Shown here piece by piece: positions 1 to 10,048 of a stretch of 64,000 nt of DNA. The first letter of the stretch is position 1. Each line of letters begins with the position of its first letter. The position numbers and the translations under genes are program-made. The DNA comes from Rhynochetos jubatus (Eukaryota > Chordata > Aves > Eurypygiformes > Rhynochetidae), in NCBI GenBank assembly GCA_027574665.1, contig CM050657.1, positions 25,708,700 to 25,772,699 of the forward strand. Reading direction: 5' to 3'. Below the pieces are notes generated by a model. The model was not told the DNA's origin and searched no databases. It saw only the letters and a program-made list of their open reading frames with translations.

Positions 1-2035
1 GCTCCTCCAGAGATGCCCTGGCTCAGCACCTTGTGTAAGTACTTCCAAATCATTTTAATCAAAATGTCAGGTTAGTTGATCCACTTGTATTTTCCCAGCT
101 GCCTGGTGGTACTGCACTAAGAGAAAGATAATGACATAGTCGCTTGGGATGGAAAGGTGGCCTATGGAATGCTTTTGTAAAACAGAATTGTGTTGAAGAG
201 GTTGATTTTGGATTGCAAATCCGAGCTATTCATTTCTGTCTCCTCCTCCTCTATGGTGGGAAGAGAGGCCCCGATCTCAAAATATTTCCAGAAGAAATTA
301 AATTGAAATTGATATGACTGCAAAATATTTTGCATAGATAAAACTATGCACTTTAACAAAAATACACTTACAAGCTCTATTGGCTGGAGCACATTTTCAT
401 AAAGGTTTCTAACTGTTGAATTTATTATTTATTTGGTGATATGATTCAATTTGGTACTATATAGGAGCGTACCCAGGATCGTCTTTCATTTTGGTTTCTG
501 TTTACAAATTGTTCACATGTGTATATTAAATATTCATGGTTAATATTTGCCGGAAGGTATTGCTAGATAAATTATTGATGACTTAAAAGAAAACAATTTT
601 TTTTTCATTTTGATGATTAAATTTTCTCAATTTTTTTTTTTTTTTTTAACTGCTGATGTAATTCCTAATTCTTTCTTCAACTTGGACTGTAACATAAGAA
701 TTGTCAGGAAATAGTGGATGAGATTCTGATCTCCCAAAGGGATTTACAATCATGCAGTTTCATTATCTTCAGTGAAATTTTGTTGCTGTGGCTGAGGTAA
801 ATCATACCTAGTGACTCTGGCCTCTTCTTTAAGGCTGGTTGGTGTTATTTATACATGAGGCTGTTGTATATATTTAAAAAAAAAGGGTTGAGTTAATGGT
901 AGAATGCTATTGGCCTTCTCCACCTATTCATATTTTAAGTCCTGATAATATTTGTATCCATCTCAGATATTGGTCTTTGAAAGGTTCTAAATTTTCAGCC
1001 TTAATGAGTTGAGACCCTTTCAAGGTTAGCGGGTGCGTTCAGTGCAATGTTTCCACAGCAAGTTTGAAAACAGCTTAGGATCAGTCTCTGTTCTTAATCC
1101 TAGGAAGCAGTGTTTTCCCTGTGATTCTTCCATTTTATTTAAATAATGGTGACAAAATTTTCACCACACTACAGTAAAAGAAAATATGATTAAAATTGAA
1201 ACAAGAAGTGCAGGTATTTGGGGGTTTTAAACATTCAAAATAAGGTTTCACGAAACACAAAAATTACTGTGTAAAGTAAGTTTTGTTCCTACTAAAAGTG
1301 ACAACATAGAAAAGACATTAAATCCAGGGTAAAGCCTTCTAAAAAGATCAGCATTGTTGGCATTCACATTTAGCTCTTCTCAGCAGACCTGCTTGGCTAA
1401 TCTGGTGGCATCATTTGTGACACTTATCCATAGGGCATAAAATAGCGGTTTGCCGCCCACCTTGAGCAGGTTGTTTTTGAAGTGTTTGAAGGCAAAACAA
1501 AAAAGTACCCTGCCATTAGTGGCAAGCTGGAATTTTATATCCACTTGTTTTTGACAGTTATAGTTGAAGCTGTCACTTACTATTTTTTTCAGAGCCTTTA
1601 AAATGGATCTTTTTACATGTTAACATGAATACATTAAAGTGGAAAAAATCCCTGCAGCTTTGCTGGGTGCTAGTTGACACATGAAGACCTTCGTATTCAA
1701 TGCACACACAGAACACATGTGATTAAAACTGCAATTATAGCTCTGCGTTAAGCATTTGGAGGCATAAATTAGAGGAGATTGGTAATCCTTTATATCCCTA
1801 ACATTTCCCATTTCCACACTTTCCAGCTCAGGATCTATGCAATCTTTAATTGGAGCACCGAAGAAAGTGAGGTGGTAAATATTTTACAGCTGTTCTTGTG
1901 ATGAAAATCACAGAATGCTTTAACTTGCATCACACTAGTGTCCAAACCAGATTTCCCCCTTCCCCCCCCCAAGTGTCCTTTTGTAAATCCAAGGGACTAG
2001 AAAACCTCTCATAAGAGAAGAATTTGAGATAGCTG
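1..2035. other. AT-rich non-coding stretch, nothing recognised
   Basis: No gene or repeat family is recognisable here. There is a 17-base T run at 631-647. A good splice-donor word, GTAAGT, starts at base 35, right after CACCTTGT, so the first 34 bases could be the 3' end of a plus-strand exon cut by the window edge. With no upstream sequence this cannot be judged. The reading frames present are short and have no protein-like composition. Confidence 0.5.
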
Positions 2036-2413
2036 GCTTGGTTTAGCCTGGAAAACAGAAGGCTCAGGAGGGAATCTAATCATTTTTTATAGGTATATGG
2101 TAGAATGGTGTGTGTGGAAGATGGAGCTAAACTATTCTCTGTGGTGCCCAGTGACAAAACAAGAGGCAATGGGCACAAACTGAAGCACAGGAAATTCCTT
2201 TTGAATGTAAAAAAGCAACATTTTTACTGCGATGGTGGTTGAACATGGGATGGGTTGCCCAGAGAGGTTGTAGAGTCTCTGTCTCTGGAGATATCCAAAA
2301 CCCAGCTGATCAAGGTGCTGAGAAACTTGCTCTAGCTGACCTTGCTTGAGCAAGAGGGTTGTACTAGATAATTTCTGTAAGTCCCTTCCAAACTTAACTG
2401 TTCTGCGATTCTG
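2036..2413 (+). mobile_element. CR1 LINE 3'-end fragment
   Basis: This is the tail of a chicken-repeat-1 retrotransposon in plus orientation. It begins near a 'ttagcctggaaaacagaagg' block, passes 'gggttgcccagagaggttg' and the 'gtcccttccaaac' block, and ends at 'gttctgcgattctg', a decayed form of the family's 3' terminal 'attctatgattct' repeat. Only the end of the last ORF and the 3' UTR remain, which is the usual outcome of 5'-truncated LINE insertion. Many substitutions and small gaps mark it as an old copy with no coding capacity. Boundaries are approximate, to about 20 bases. Confidence 0.85.
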
Positions 2414-3973
2414 GGAAATGTGGACAGGGTACCCAGGTTCTGTAGCCAGCTTTGGAAATTGTCAGCGTGGTTTCTTATATATGAGACTGGAGAGTATTAC
2501 CTGAGTCATTAGATTTGGTTTTGCCAGTAACACAGACTGTGTAGTAGGAAATTCCATTTCTAAAACTGTATCATGACCTCTGTTTCGTAAAACATTCCCT
2601 TATAAAGAGAGAGGCCTTTTGGCTCTGGCATCATACACGTTCACTCCAGTGAACTCTTTCTGTATTTGTATTTTCCTTAAGTTCCAGGCATGTGTGAGAG
2701 ACATTTGTATGAGCAGTACACGCTAGGCTGGCTATTTGCCTTGTGCTGGTTGCTGTAAACTGGACCATGTGGACTCCTTTGGAGGGAGATTGCTTTTCCC
2801 AGGAGCTATAGAGGAGTGAGGAAAACGGCCAACAGGAAGACCAGAGCTCTGCTGAGGTTAGCAATGGGATAGTCCCACTGTTCTGATGGACTAGGTTTTA
2901 GTGTGGGTTATGCAGTCTATTGTCACCCTGAAAATTACTAGAAGTTATTGGCCTGGAAAAGGGGCATATCAGTCCAGGAATAAGTCCTTTTCAAACCTTT
3001 TCCTCTGCCCCCCAGTCTCCTCATCTTCCCCCCCCCCCCCCCCCCCCCCCCCGCCCCCCCCCGAATGCCTCTAGAAAGTTGGTTCTGACTTAGATTCAAG
3101 TAAGTTTCACTTTCAAAACTCAAAAGTATTGTTTCTGTGACTTTAATAAAAAGGTGGAGAGCTTCCGCTGCGGCCAATATAATAGTCCTAAAGTTCTTTT
3201 GAACCATATAAAGTGTTGCCTAAACTCACATTTTAGCCCACATCCATGTATAGCTTAAGCATCTCTTGATTCTTAACTGTTCTCATCTTTTACTCTTTCA
3301 CTCATAGCCCCATGTAACCAAACCAACCAGACTTTATTTTCCTTTTGTTGTGCCTACTTTCTGTGCAGAATATGGAATGCAGCGTGCATTGCACACAGGG
3401 GGATCTTGGTATATAACTGCAATAAGGCATGAAGCAGAACACGCAGCAACAAGGTTTATGATTATTTAAAACCTGGCTAAAATGGGACAAGTCAATACCC
3501 TAAAGAGCAACTTCAGCAATCAAACTCTACTTAAACCCTCATCTTAAACTTAGATAAAGAACACCTTTTAACCCTTGTTTTTACTGGCTGGCTTCTACCA
3601 AATCATATAAATAGTCCTTTGTTGGGACTCTGCTTTAGCAAGGCCTAAGGAAAGCTCCTTTACTTGCTTCTGTCACTGGGAACATGCTCATGGCTCTGTT
3701 GCATCTTGCGTAGGATTTGTCACGTGTACATGGCACTGGTCTCCCCTCTTCTTCTGAGAACAGTGAACCTTCCATATACTTTACAAGCGCTGTCTGCCAT
3801 TACAACAGCTTTCAGAAAAGAGCTGTGCCCTTCATTCTATGCATTTCTACTTATTCAGCAAATGTAGTGTGGAACTTTCCAATTTTCTACTTCCAATTAA
3901 GTTCTAATATTGTGTTCATTTTATTTAGACTAGGTAATAATTTTGTAATACTGTGAATACGGCTGTAACATTA
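2414..3973. other. Non-coding stretch around the poly-C tract
   Basis: Apart from the C tract at 3028-3062 I see no gene or repeat family here. A minus-strand reading frame at 2938-3207 exists only because the G tract reads as polyglycine. It has no other protein-like feature and I do not consider it a gene. Confidence 0.5.
3028..3062. repeat. Poly-C homopolymer tract with one G interruption
   Basis: Twenty-five C at 3028-3052, one G at 3053, then nine C to 3062. The minus strand is therefore a long G run that could form quadruplex structure, and the plus strand could form an i-motif. Length is likely to be polymorphic or mis-assembled, because such tracts cause polymerase slippage and sequencing dropout. 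Confidence 0.95.
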
Positions 3974-4041
3974 TTTGGCTACAAAGGTAATTGGAAAGCA
4001 TTTTTCATGAAAATACCATGCTTTCTAATTTCCTTTGGCTA
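3974..4041. repeat. Imperfect inverted repeat flanked by 8-bp direct repeats
   Basis: Left arm 3983-4000 and right arm 4019-4036 are reverse complements at 16 of 18 positions, around an 18-base centre that contains the perfect palindrome TTTTCATGAAAA (4002-4013). The word TTTGGCTA occurs directly repeated at 3974-3981 and 4034-4041. The right copy overlaps the arm, so it may not be a true target-site duplication. It could be a very short MITE remnant or a hairpin-forming transcript. No family is recognised. Confidence 0.6.
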
Positions 4042-4158
4042 TCTTACGTGAAATTTCTTAAATACAGTGGAGAAGGAACTCCTCACTTTTGCTGGTCATT
4101 ATAACCTAGGGTCTGAAAACTGGTCTGAGAAGACTGCAGTGCTGTCCACTAATTACAT

Positions 4159-4195
4159 GGCAAAATTACAGCTCTCTATGAAACGTAATTTTGTC
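4159..4195. repeat. Short inverted repeat, 9-bp perfect arms
   Basis: CAAAATTAC at 4161-4169 is matched by GTAATTTTG at 4185-4193, with a 15-base loop. As RNA the stem gains two more pairs outward (one G-U, one G-C). It lies 118 bases after the 3974-4041 inverted repeat. AT-rich DNA gives such arms by chance fairly often, so function is not implied. Confidence 0.5.
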
Positions 4196-5988
4196 GTCTT
4201 ACATACAATGGACTATTCCATTTTTATGGAAACATTTAGGAGATTTCCTAATTAACTTTGCAACACCTGCTCAGATACTGCATTTATGATTCTTCACTTT
4301 TCACAATCAACTTTATCGTTTGTCCTTACAGGGAGAATTTCTGAATGCATGTACACTTACTACTGTTTACTCTGTTTTTAAATTATTTTCCTTTTTCTTC
4401 TTAGTCTCAGTGTTTATCTCCTTACTTTTATATGCAGTTAAATCTGCTTAAATGCAAACATAGTCCAAAAATAGACCTGTTTAAGAATAATTTCCTGCAT
4501 ACCAGTGTCATGGTTTAACTGTAAAGTTGAATGACTGTGCTTTCTTCAGTTTGTGTCAGGACTATATATTTAGAAATACCTCTTAAACTGGGATATAAAT
4601 GTGTAAAGGAAATAAATTTACTCACATGAAAGAGGTGTGCTAAGAGGTCTTCACTATTAATTTACCAAGTAAAATATTTTAATGGGAAGGAGTCACCAGG
4701 GCTTGTGCTGACTCTGTCTTGCATTTTGGAAGATAACAAAAATAAATATATACATATATTTTTATGCATTTATGGGAACATTTATTACAATAAATACCTG
4801 AGAAATTTCTCATTTCTTTTAGTAGGCTTTTCCAGGAGCACATACAACAATATAATCCTCAGGAAACTGCGCAGAGGGAGAGAGAGGTTAGAGAACAGCA
4901 GGATGCTATGTCGTGGGGAGAAGAGAAGACTATTCTTTGAAAGAAAAGTTAAGTGACTCGTTTCTCAGCTTGTCACTTCCATATGATTATTTAGCATATA
5001 GGACGGGGCTAAATTCTGTTGCAACTATTCTGTATAGCATTAATTGCCATTCATAAATTTCCCACTTTAAAACATCAGATCTGCTCAAAAAGGCATCCCC
5101 GAAATCTGTGTAAGATAAGTTTTTTGAGTTATACAGAAATAACTGAGACTTTCTTTCTTTCCAGAGCATGATGAGTCATGACACTGTTGGATGTGGTGAC
5201 CTGTGTTTGCATGTGAGGGTTTGGAATGAATCAGTATGAAGAACTGGAACGTGCTCTGCAATGCCACAGACCATTGCTGACTGTATCAGGGCAGGAGACA
5301 TGAGAATGGTGTGGCTGGGCCATGAAACAAAACCAAAGACCAAACAGATGGTAATGAAATCGTGCTGCCTGGTGCTAGTTAAAATTCTCCATGCTGCCTG
5401 GGGAAGGAACTTGCTGGTTATGTCTGGGTGTAGGTTTTGCTCTTCCGTTCTATACTATTGAGTTAAACGCTGTATTTTGTCGCTTTTGAGTATGCTGTAT
5501 AATGGCACTTGGAATACTTGAACACTGAGAGTGCCCACAGGGTGAATTTCTAAATTCATTTTGAAGTATTGTAGGAATTGCAGAAGAAACAGCATTGCTG
5601 AGGCTGGACTTGGTCTGATAGTGCCAAAACCTTGGAGTTTGCGTTTTGGAAGCTTGTCTGAGGAAGGGGTTCTTAGAAAGAGAATCTCCCAAATGTAGGT
5701 TAGAGGCTTAAAGTGCATGGAGATCTGTGACATTTACAGTCCCATCAAGAATCATCATCTGTGATAGAAGCAGACACAACTAGAAATTGATTTCATTTAT
5801 TACTCCAAGAATCTACATCTAAACTAATGGTGTCTCACTACAAAAATGTATTAAAATGTTATCATCACAACATACAAAAAATTGTATCAGGTATTCTTTG
5901 TCACACTTGAGCTTACCTCTGGATGATCAAAATGTGCTGAAATAACTGTTACCTGAATGACACCTGATGTTACCTGAACTCGTTATCC

Positions 5989-6060
5989 CAGTGTTATCAG
6001 TATCACCAAGGTACAAAAATTTGTCTTAGGAATAACAAATTCTTGTGATACCCAGCACTG
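5989..6060. repeat. Imperfect inverted repeat (fold-back), about 70 bp
   Basis: The arms show three nested complementary blocks: CAGTG (5989-5993) with CACTG (6056-6060), TATCAC (6001-6006) with GTGATA (6045-6050), and an AAATTTGT block (6017-6024) with ACAAATT (6035-6041). Just upstream, GTTACCTGAA is directly repeated at 5948-5957 and 5969-5978. The nested pattern suggests a decayed hairpin element, but no family is recognised. Confidence 0.5.
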
Positions 6061-7831
6061 TAGTTTACCAGGGTAAGACATTTTGCATCTTCATGTGGAT
6101 TCATATCAAGTTAAGGAAATATTCACCTGAGTTCCTGAAATGATTGCCTATATATTTAACAAATCATTGTAGAAAAGATCAGATTGGGTCATCGTATCGT
6201 TAAGTAAAATCCATAGCTAACTCTGGCTACTACTTTGTGGACTCTTTTTAAAAGTTTCAGCTCTGCTATACTGAAACTGTTTTGGGGAAATTGTTTCTGG
6301 ATTTTAGATATGGGTTTTGGACATGGTTTGAGAATCCATGTGTACCTACTGAGGCTGTCAAAACCAATTTTTTAAAATCAGATTTATACACTCTTCAGTT
6401 TAAGAGTCAGTGTAAACAAAGTTCCTTCTTCCTTTGACAATAACGTTGATGTTAATCAAGTAACTGTTAGAAAAAGGCTACTGCAGTATGATGATCAAAA
6501 CGCTGCATGACATGATTGTTAACAAAGGGATATTTTATTAATGTTGCTCCAGCTCAGCTTGTTGTGATTTTCTACACTTTTTCTTTTTTTGTGTGTGTGT
6601 ACTATGATTTTGATTACTTTTCAGAATAGCTCTTGTACCCCAAGATTCAAGGCGTACTGGGTCTTGGTTTAAGAGCACAATTTCCTGTAACAGGTTTTCA
6701 TGTAATAGCTGCAATTTAAGTGGTGTTTATTTCTGCACTATTTCAGTAACACAAGGGCATCAGAAGTTCCTGACAATGATTTTGGATTATCTGAGGTGGC
6801 AGTTTGATTTTTGTTCTGAACCCAGAGCCAATGTTTGGTAGAAAAGGTAAGCAGCAGGTGATGCTGGTAAACTGGAAGAGGGCATGCAGGAAGAGGGACA
6901 ATTGTCTGAGCACTTATAAAGGACATGAAATACACTGCCTTGACCTAATGGATTGCTGAAATCCCTGAGGATAATATTACATTTGCAAATTAAAAGTAGC
7001 CTGTATTTTCAAAATGGTTGAGATACCTGCTCGCCTTTCCCACAGATATTTTGCACTTAGATGCCCAAGTTGATTTATAGTTCCTCGTTAGGACAGTATT
7101 CCATTTTCAACCAATAACTTTAATGTTTAAAGAAACAAATGTATGGAAAAAACTGATGTGGACAAAGAGGTCTAGTTGGTAGGTCACAAGAAGCATCTAC
7201 GTATAACCTTCCCCTCTGACAAAATGCATGAATGCTCATCTTCTTGTTTTCACAATCAATTTGAGTGAGCTCAGCCCACAGGTAGTGCAATCCAAACTCA
7301 TCTGACCTCAAGCATATGACAAGTACCACCAAAAGCTTATTGAAGCCCAAGGACAGAGATAGTTTATATTTGCAAATAGTTCTATACAGAAATGCACAAC
7401 TTTTGCAGAGATAATGAGGAAAACATCTTATTCTCAATTTTGACAAAATATTTATTCATATAATAAATGATGTGTAAAATGTTGTGTTTTGGAGGAAGTG
7501 GAAAATGTTAGGTGTATTTAATTTTGCTGCAAGTCTTTCATACATTAATGGCTACCCATAAATTTCCTACCTTTAAAATGTCAGAATGAATCAAGAAAGC
7601 ATTAGCAGGACCAATATAATTTAAGGTGATTACCTTTTTGAACTGTGGAAAGATAATTAACCCCAGGAAGAAATAATATTTTTTCTTGCTTATGTGTACA
7701 TATCCTGGTTATCTATGTTGCAACTTTTTATAATCTGTACTTGTACTGTTGTGTTTATAGAGTTATATTGATTTGTAGGATTTGTTTTACTGTGTTGGAT
7801 GAAAGTGTAATGAAAAAGCAATTTTGGGCAT

Positions 7832-7891
7832 GATTCAAAGCCTCCTAAAATCAATGTGAATCCTTCTATTGACTTTAGTGGGCTTTGAATA
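7832..7891. repeat. Ancient palindromic repeat fragment ('cattgactt(c)aatgggctttg' type)
   Basis: GATTCAAAGCC at 7832-7842 mirrors GGCTTTGAAT at 7881-7890. The inner arms carry an AAATCAAT block and an ATTGACTTTAGTGGG block. This resembles a palindromic sequence I have seen in reptile and bird DNA, in which 'attgacttcaatgggctttg' faces its reverse complement. The family name is not certain to me. The copy is diverged and non-coding. Confidence 0.5.
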
Positions 7892-8974
7892 ATCTTAAAA
7901 AATGTGGTAATATAAAAAGTTTTGTTTCAGACTGTCTTCATGGGCAGACTTGCTCTCTGATAATCCATTATTTTCAAAATTGCCAAGGTTACTTTTCTGC
8001 TGGAAGTGACCAGTTGCAAAGCTGTTTTGTTCTTTTCTAAGGTTAGATTATCCCCCCTTCCACTCCAGAAACTTTTGAAAATTGGGCCAATGTGAAAACA
8101 CTACTTGAAAATATTTCTCATTTCAAATCCAAAAAGCTAAGAGCAGAATTTATAGAACTAGCTGTAAAGGGAAATGAGAGCTGCTTTTTCAACTCTGAAA
8201 TAGTAGGTTAAAAAGCAAAATTATTTTTTACTCATTCCTGAAAGAAAATATAAAGTTTTGTTTCATTAGATTGATGATCTACCTTCTGAGGCATCAGAAA
8301 AAGCATAAACCTGTATAATGGGCAAGCATTCAATAATATGCTTTCCTAGCTTAGGCATGTAGTGGTATGCATTTCTTTTCTAAGTATGAAGGCTGATGTA
8401 GTAGTCTTATAAGATATACTTCTAGATAGTTTAATCACAAATATTTTTTAATCCTGCCCACTTTCCTGTCTCTGTGAATAGCTTGTGACACTGAGGAACA
8501 CAATCAATTTGCTTACAGCTTGAATGCAGAACTAGGAAGGAAAACTGTCTTGCTTCAGTAAGATTTTTCTTGTGTGAAGGCTGAATAATCATGACCTAAG
8601 TTAGTGAAAAGGAGGTTACTGCTCCTTTTAATTTTTTTTTTTCTATATTGTGTATTAATAGGTGCTTGTCTGAACCCTGATTTAAAAAGACTGAGTAAGA
8701 TTGTGGGATCCTCTGTGTGCCTTTGGTCTGCTATAGCTGGCCTCTGGAAATGGAAGTACCAACACAGTGAAATCCTGCCCCATCTCAGGGATTAATTCTT
8801 TTTGTCCTAAATCACCTTTACACTTACTCCTTATCTTTGATAACAGTTGAGAAGTCATATATTGTTGAAAATGTGTTTGTGGCATGAAATTAGTGGTAGA
8901 GTTTGACCTAACAAGTACCTGCCAGTCTGAGTAACTAAATACATGAGAGTATGAACATTAGCAGTTGCAGACCT

Positions 8975-10048
8975 AGTCTTCTGAACTTTAGTAAAGCCCT
9001 TGCCACAGTCAAAGCATTCCCACAGCATTCTCCTCAAGAAGCTGGCAGCTCATGGCTTAGACAGGTGTACTCTATGGTGGGTAAAAAACTGGCGGGAGGG
9101 CAGAACACAGAGGGTTGTGATAAACGGAGTGAGGTCTGGTTGGCAGCCGGTCACAAGCAGTGTCCCCCAGGGCTCAGTTTTGGGGCCGGTCTTGTTTCAC
9201 GTATTCATCAATCATCTGGATGAGGGAATTGAGTGCTCCCTCAGTCAGTTTGCAGATAACGCTAAGTTCAGTGGAAGTGTTGATCTGCTGGAGTGTAGGA
9301 GAGCCCTGCAGAGGGACCTGGACAGGCTGGATCCATGGGCTGAGGTCAGTTGGATGAGGTTCAACAAGGCCAAGTGCCGGGTCCTGCATTTAGGTGACAA
9401 CAACCCCAGGCAGCGCTACAGGCTTGGGGAAGAGGGCCTGGAAAGTTGCCAGGCAGAAAAGAACCTGGGGGTCTTGCTTGAATATGGATCAGCAGTGTAC
9501 CCAGGTGGCCAAGAAGGCCAATGGCATCCTGGCCTGTATCAGGAATAGTGTGGTCAGCAGAAGTAGGGAAGTGATTGTGCCCCTCGAGTACTGTGTTCAG
9601 TTTTGGGCCCCTCACCACAAGAAGGACACTGAGGTGCTGGAACAAGTCCAGAGAAGGGAACAGAGCTGGGGAAGGGTCTGGAGAACAAGTCTTAAGAGGA
9701 ATGGCTGAGGCTGATCGCTCTCTACAGCTACCTGAAAGGAGGTGGTAGAGAGGTGGGTGCTGGTCTGTTCTCACGGGTAGCTGGTGACAGAACAAGAGGA
9801 AATGACCTCAAGTTGCCCCAGGGGAGGTTTAGATTGGATATTAGGAAAATCTCCTTCACTGACAGAGTGGTCAGGCACTGGAACAGGCTGCCCAGGGAAG
9901 TGGTGGAGTCACCATCCCTGGAGGTGTTCAAGGGACGTGTAGACGTGGTGCTTGAGAACATGGTCTAGTGGGTGTGGGAGTGTTGGGTTGATGCTTGGAC
10001 TAGATGATCTTATAGTTCTTTTTCAACCTTAGCGATTCCGTAATTCTG
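8975..10048 (+). mobile_element. CR1 LINE, 5'-truncated, broken reverse-transcriptase ORF
   Basis: The best-preserved transposon of the window. It keeps the C-terminal part of ORF2 and the 3' UTR. The first frame (about 9000-9548) shows the CR1 reverse-transcriptase signature: [13 protein letters not shown] near 9160-9200, then the catalytic box at about 9250 reading FADN instead of FADD, then [14 protein letters not shown] near 9358. A premature stop follows near 9546. After it the reading frame shifts, and compared with the family two short pieces appear missing (about 9580, and about 9690-9715 where 'ggctgagg' joins 'ctgatcgctctc'). The last ORF part resumes at 9753-9968, including [26 protein letters not shown]. 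The 3' UTR follows with 'ggactagatgatctta' and ends at 'attccgtaattctgc'. The lost second Asp, the stop and the frameshifts make it inactive. Confidence 0.93.

Larger units (their letters stand above)
4196..8974. other. AT-rich non-coding stretch with scattered fold-back sequences
   Basis: No gene is recognised. The stretch holds inverted repeats at 5989-6060 and 7832-7891, listed separately, and a short GT run near 6590. Reading frames such as the 108-codon one on the minus strand at 7120-7446 have no recognisable domain, and I see no splice sites bounding them. Confidence 0.5.

Noticed and set aside
162..392. Minus-strand frame after 'atattttgcag' as a terminal exon
   Set aside because: The acceptor is purine-interrupted, there is no poly(A) signal before the window edge, and no homology is recognised.
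2938..3207. Glycine-rich minus-strand frame
   Set aside because: Its glycine run is only the translation of the poly-G (poly-C) tract.
7120..7446. 108-codon minus-strand reading frame
   Set aside because: No domain, no splice sites at its ends, and length within the chance range for 64 kb.
9361..9795. 144-codon minus-strand frame
   Set aside because: Antisense shadow of the CR1 element.
9000..9968. Plus-strand frames with reverse-transcriptase similarity as a host gene
   Set aside because: They are pieces of a truncated CR1 ORF2, broken by a stop and frameshifts, not a host gene.
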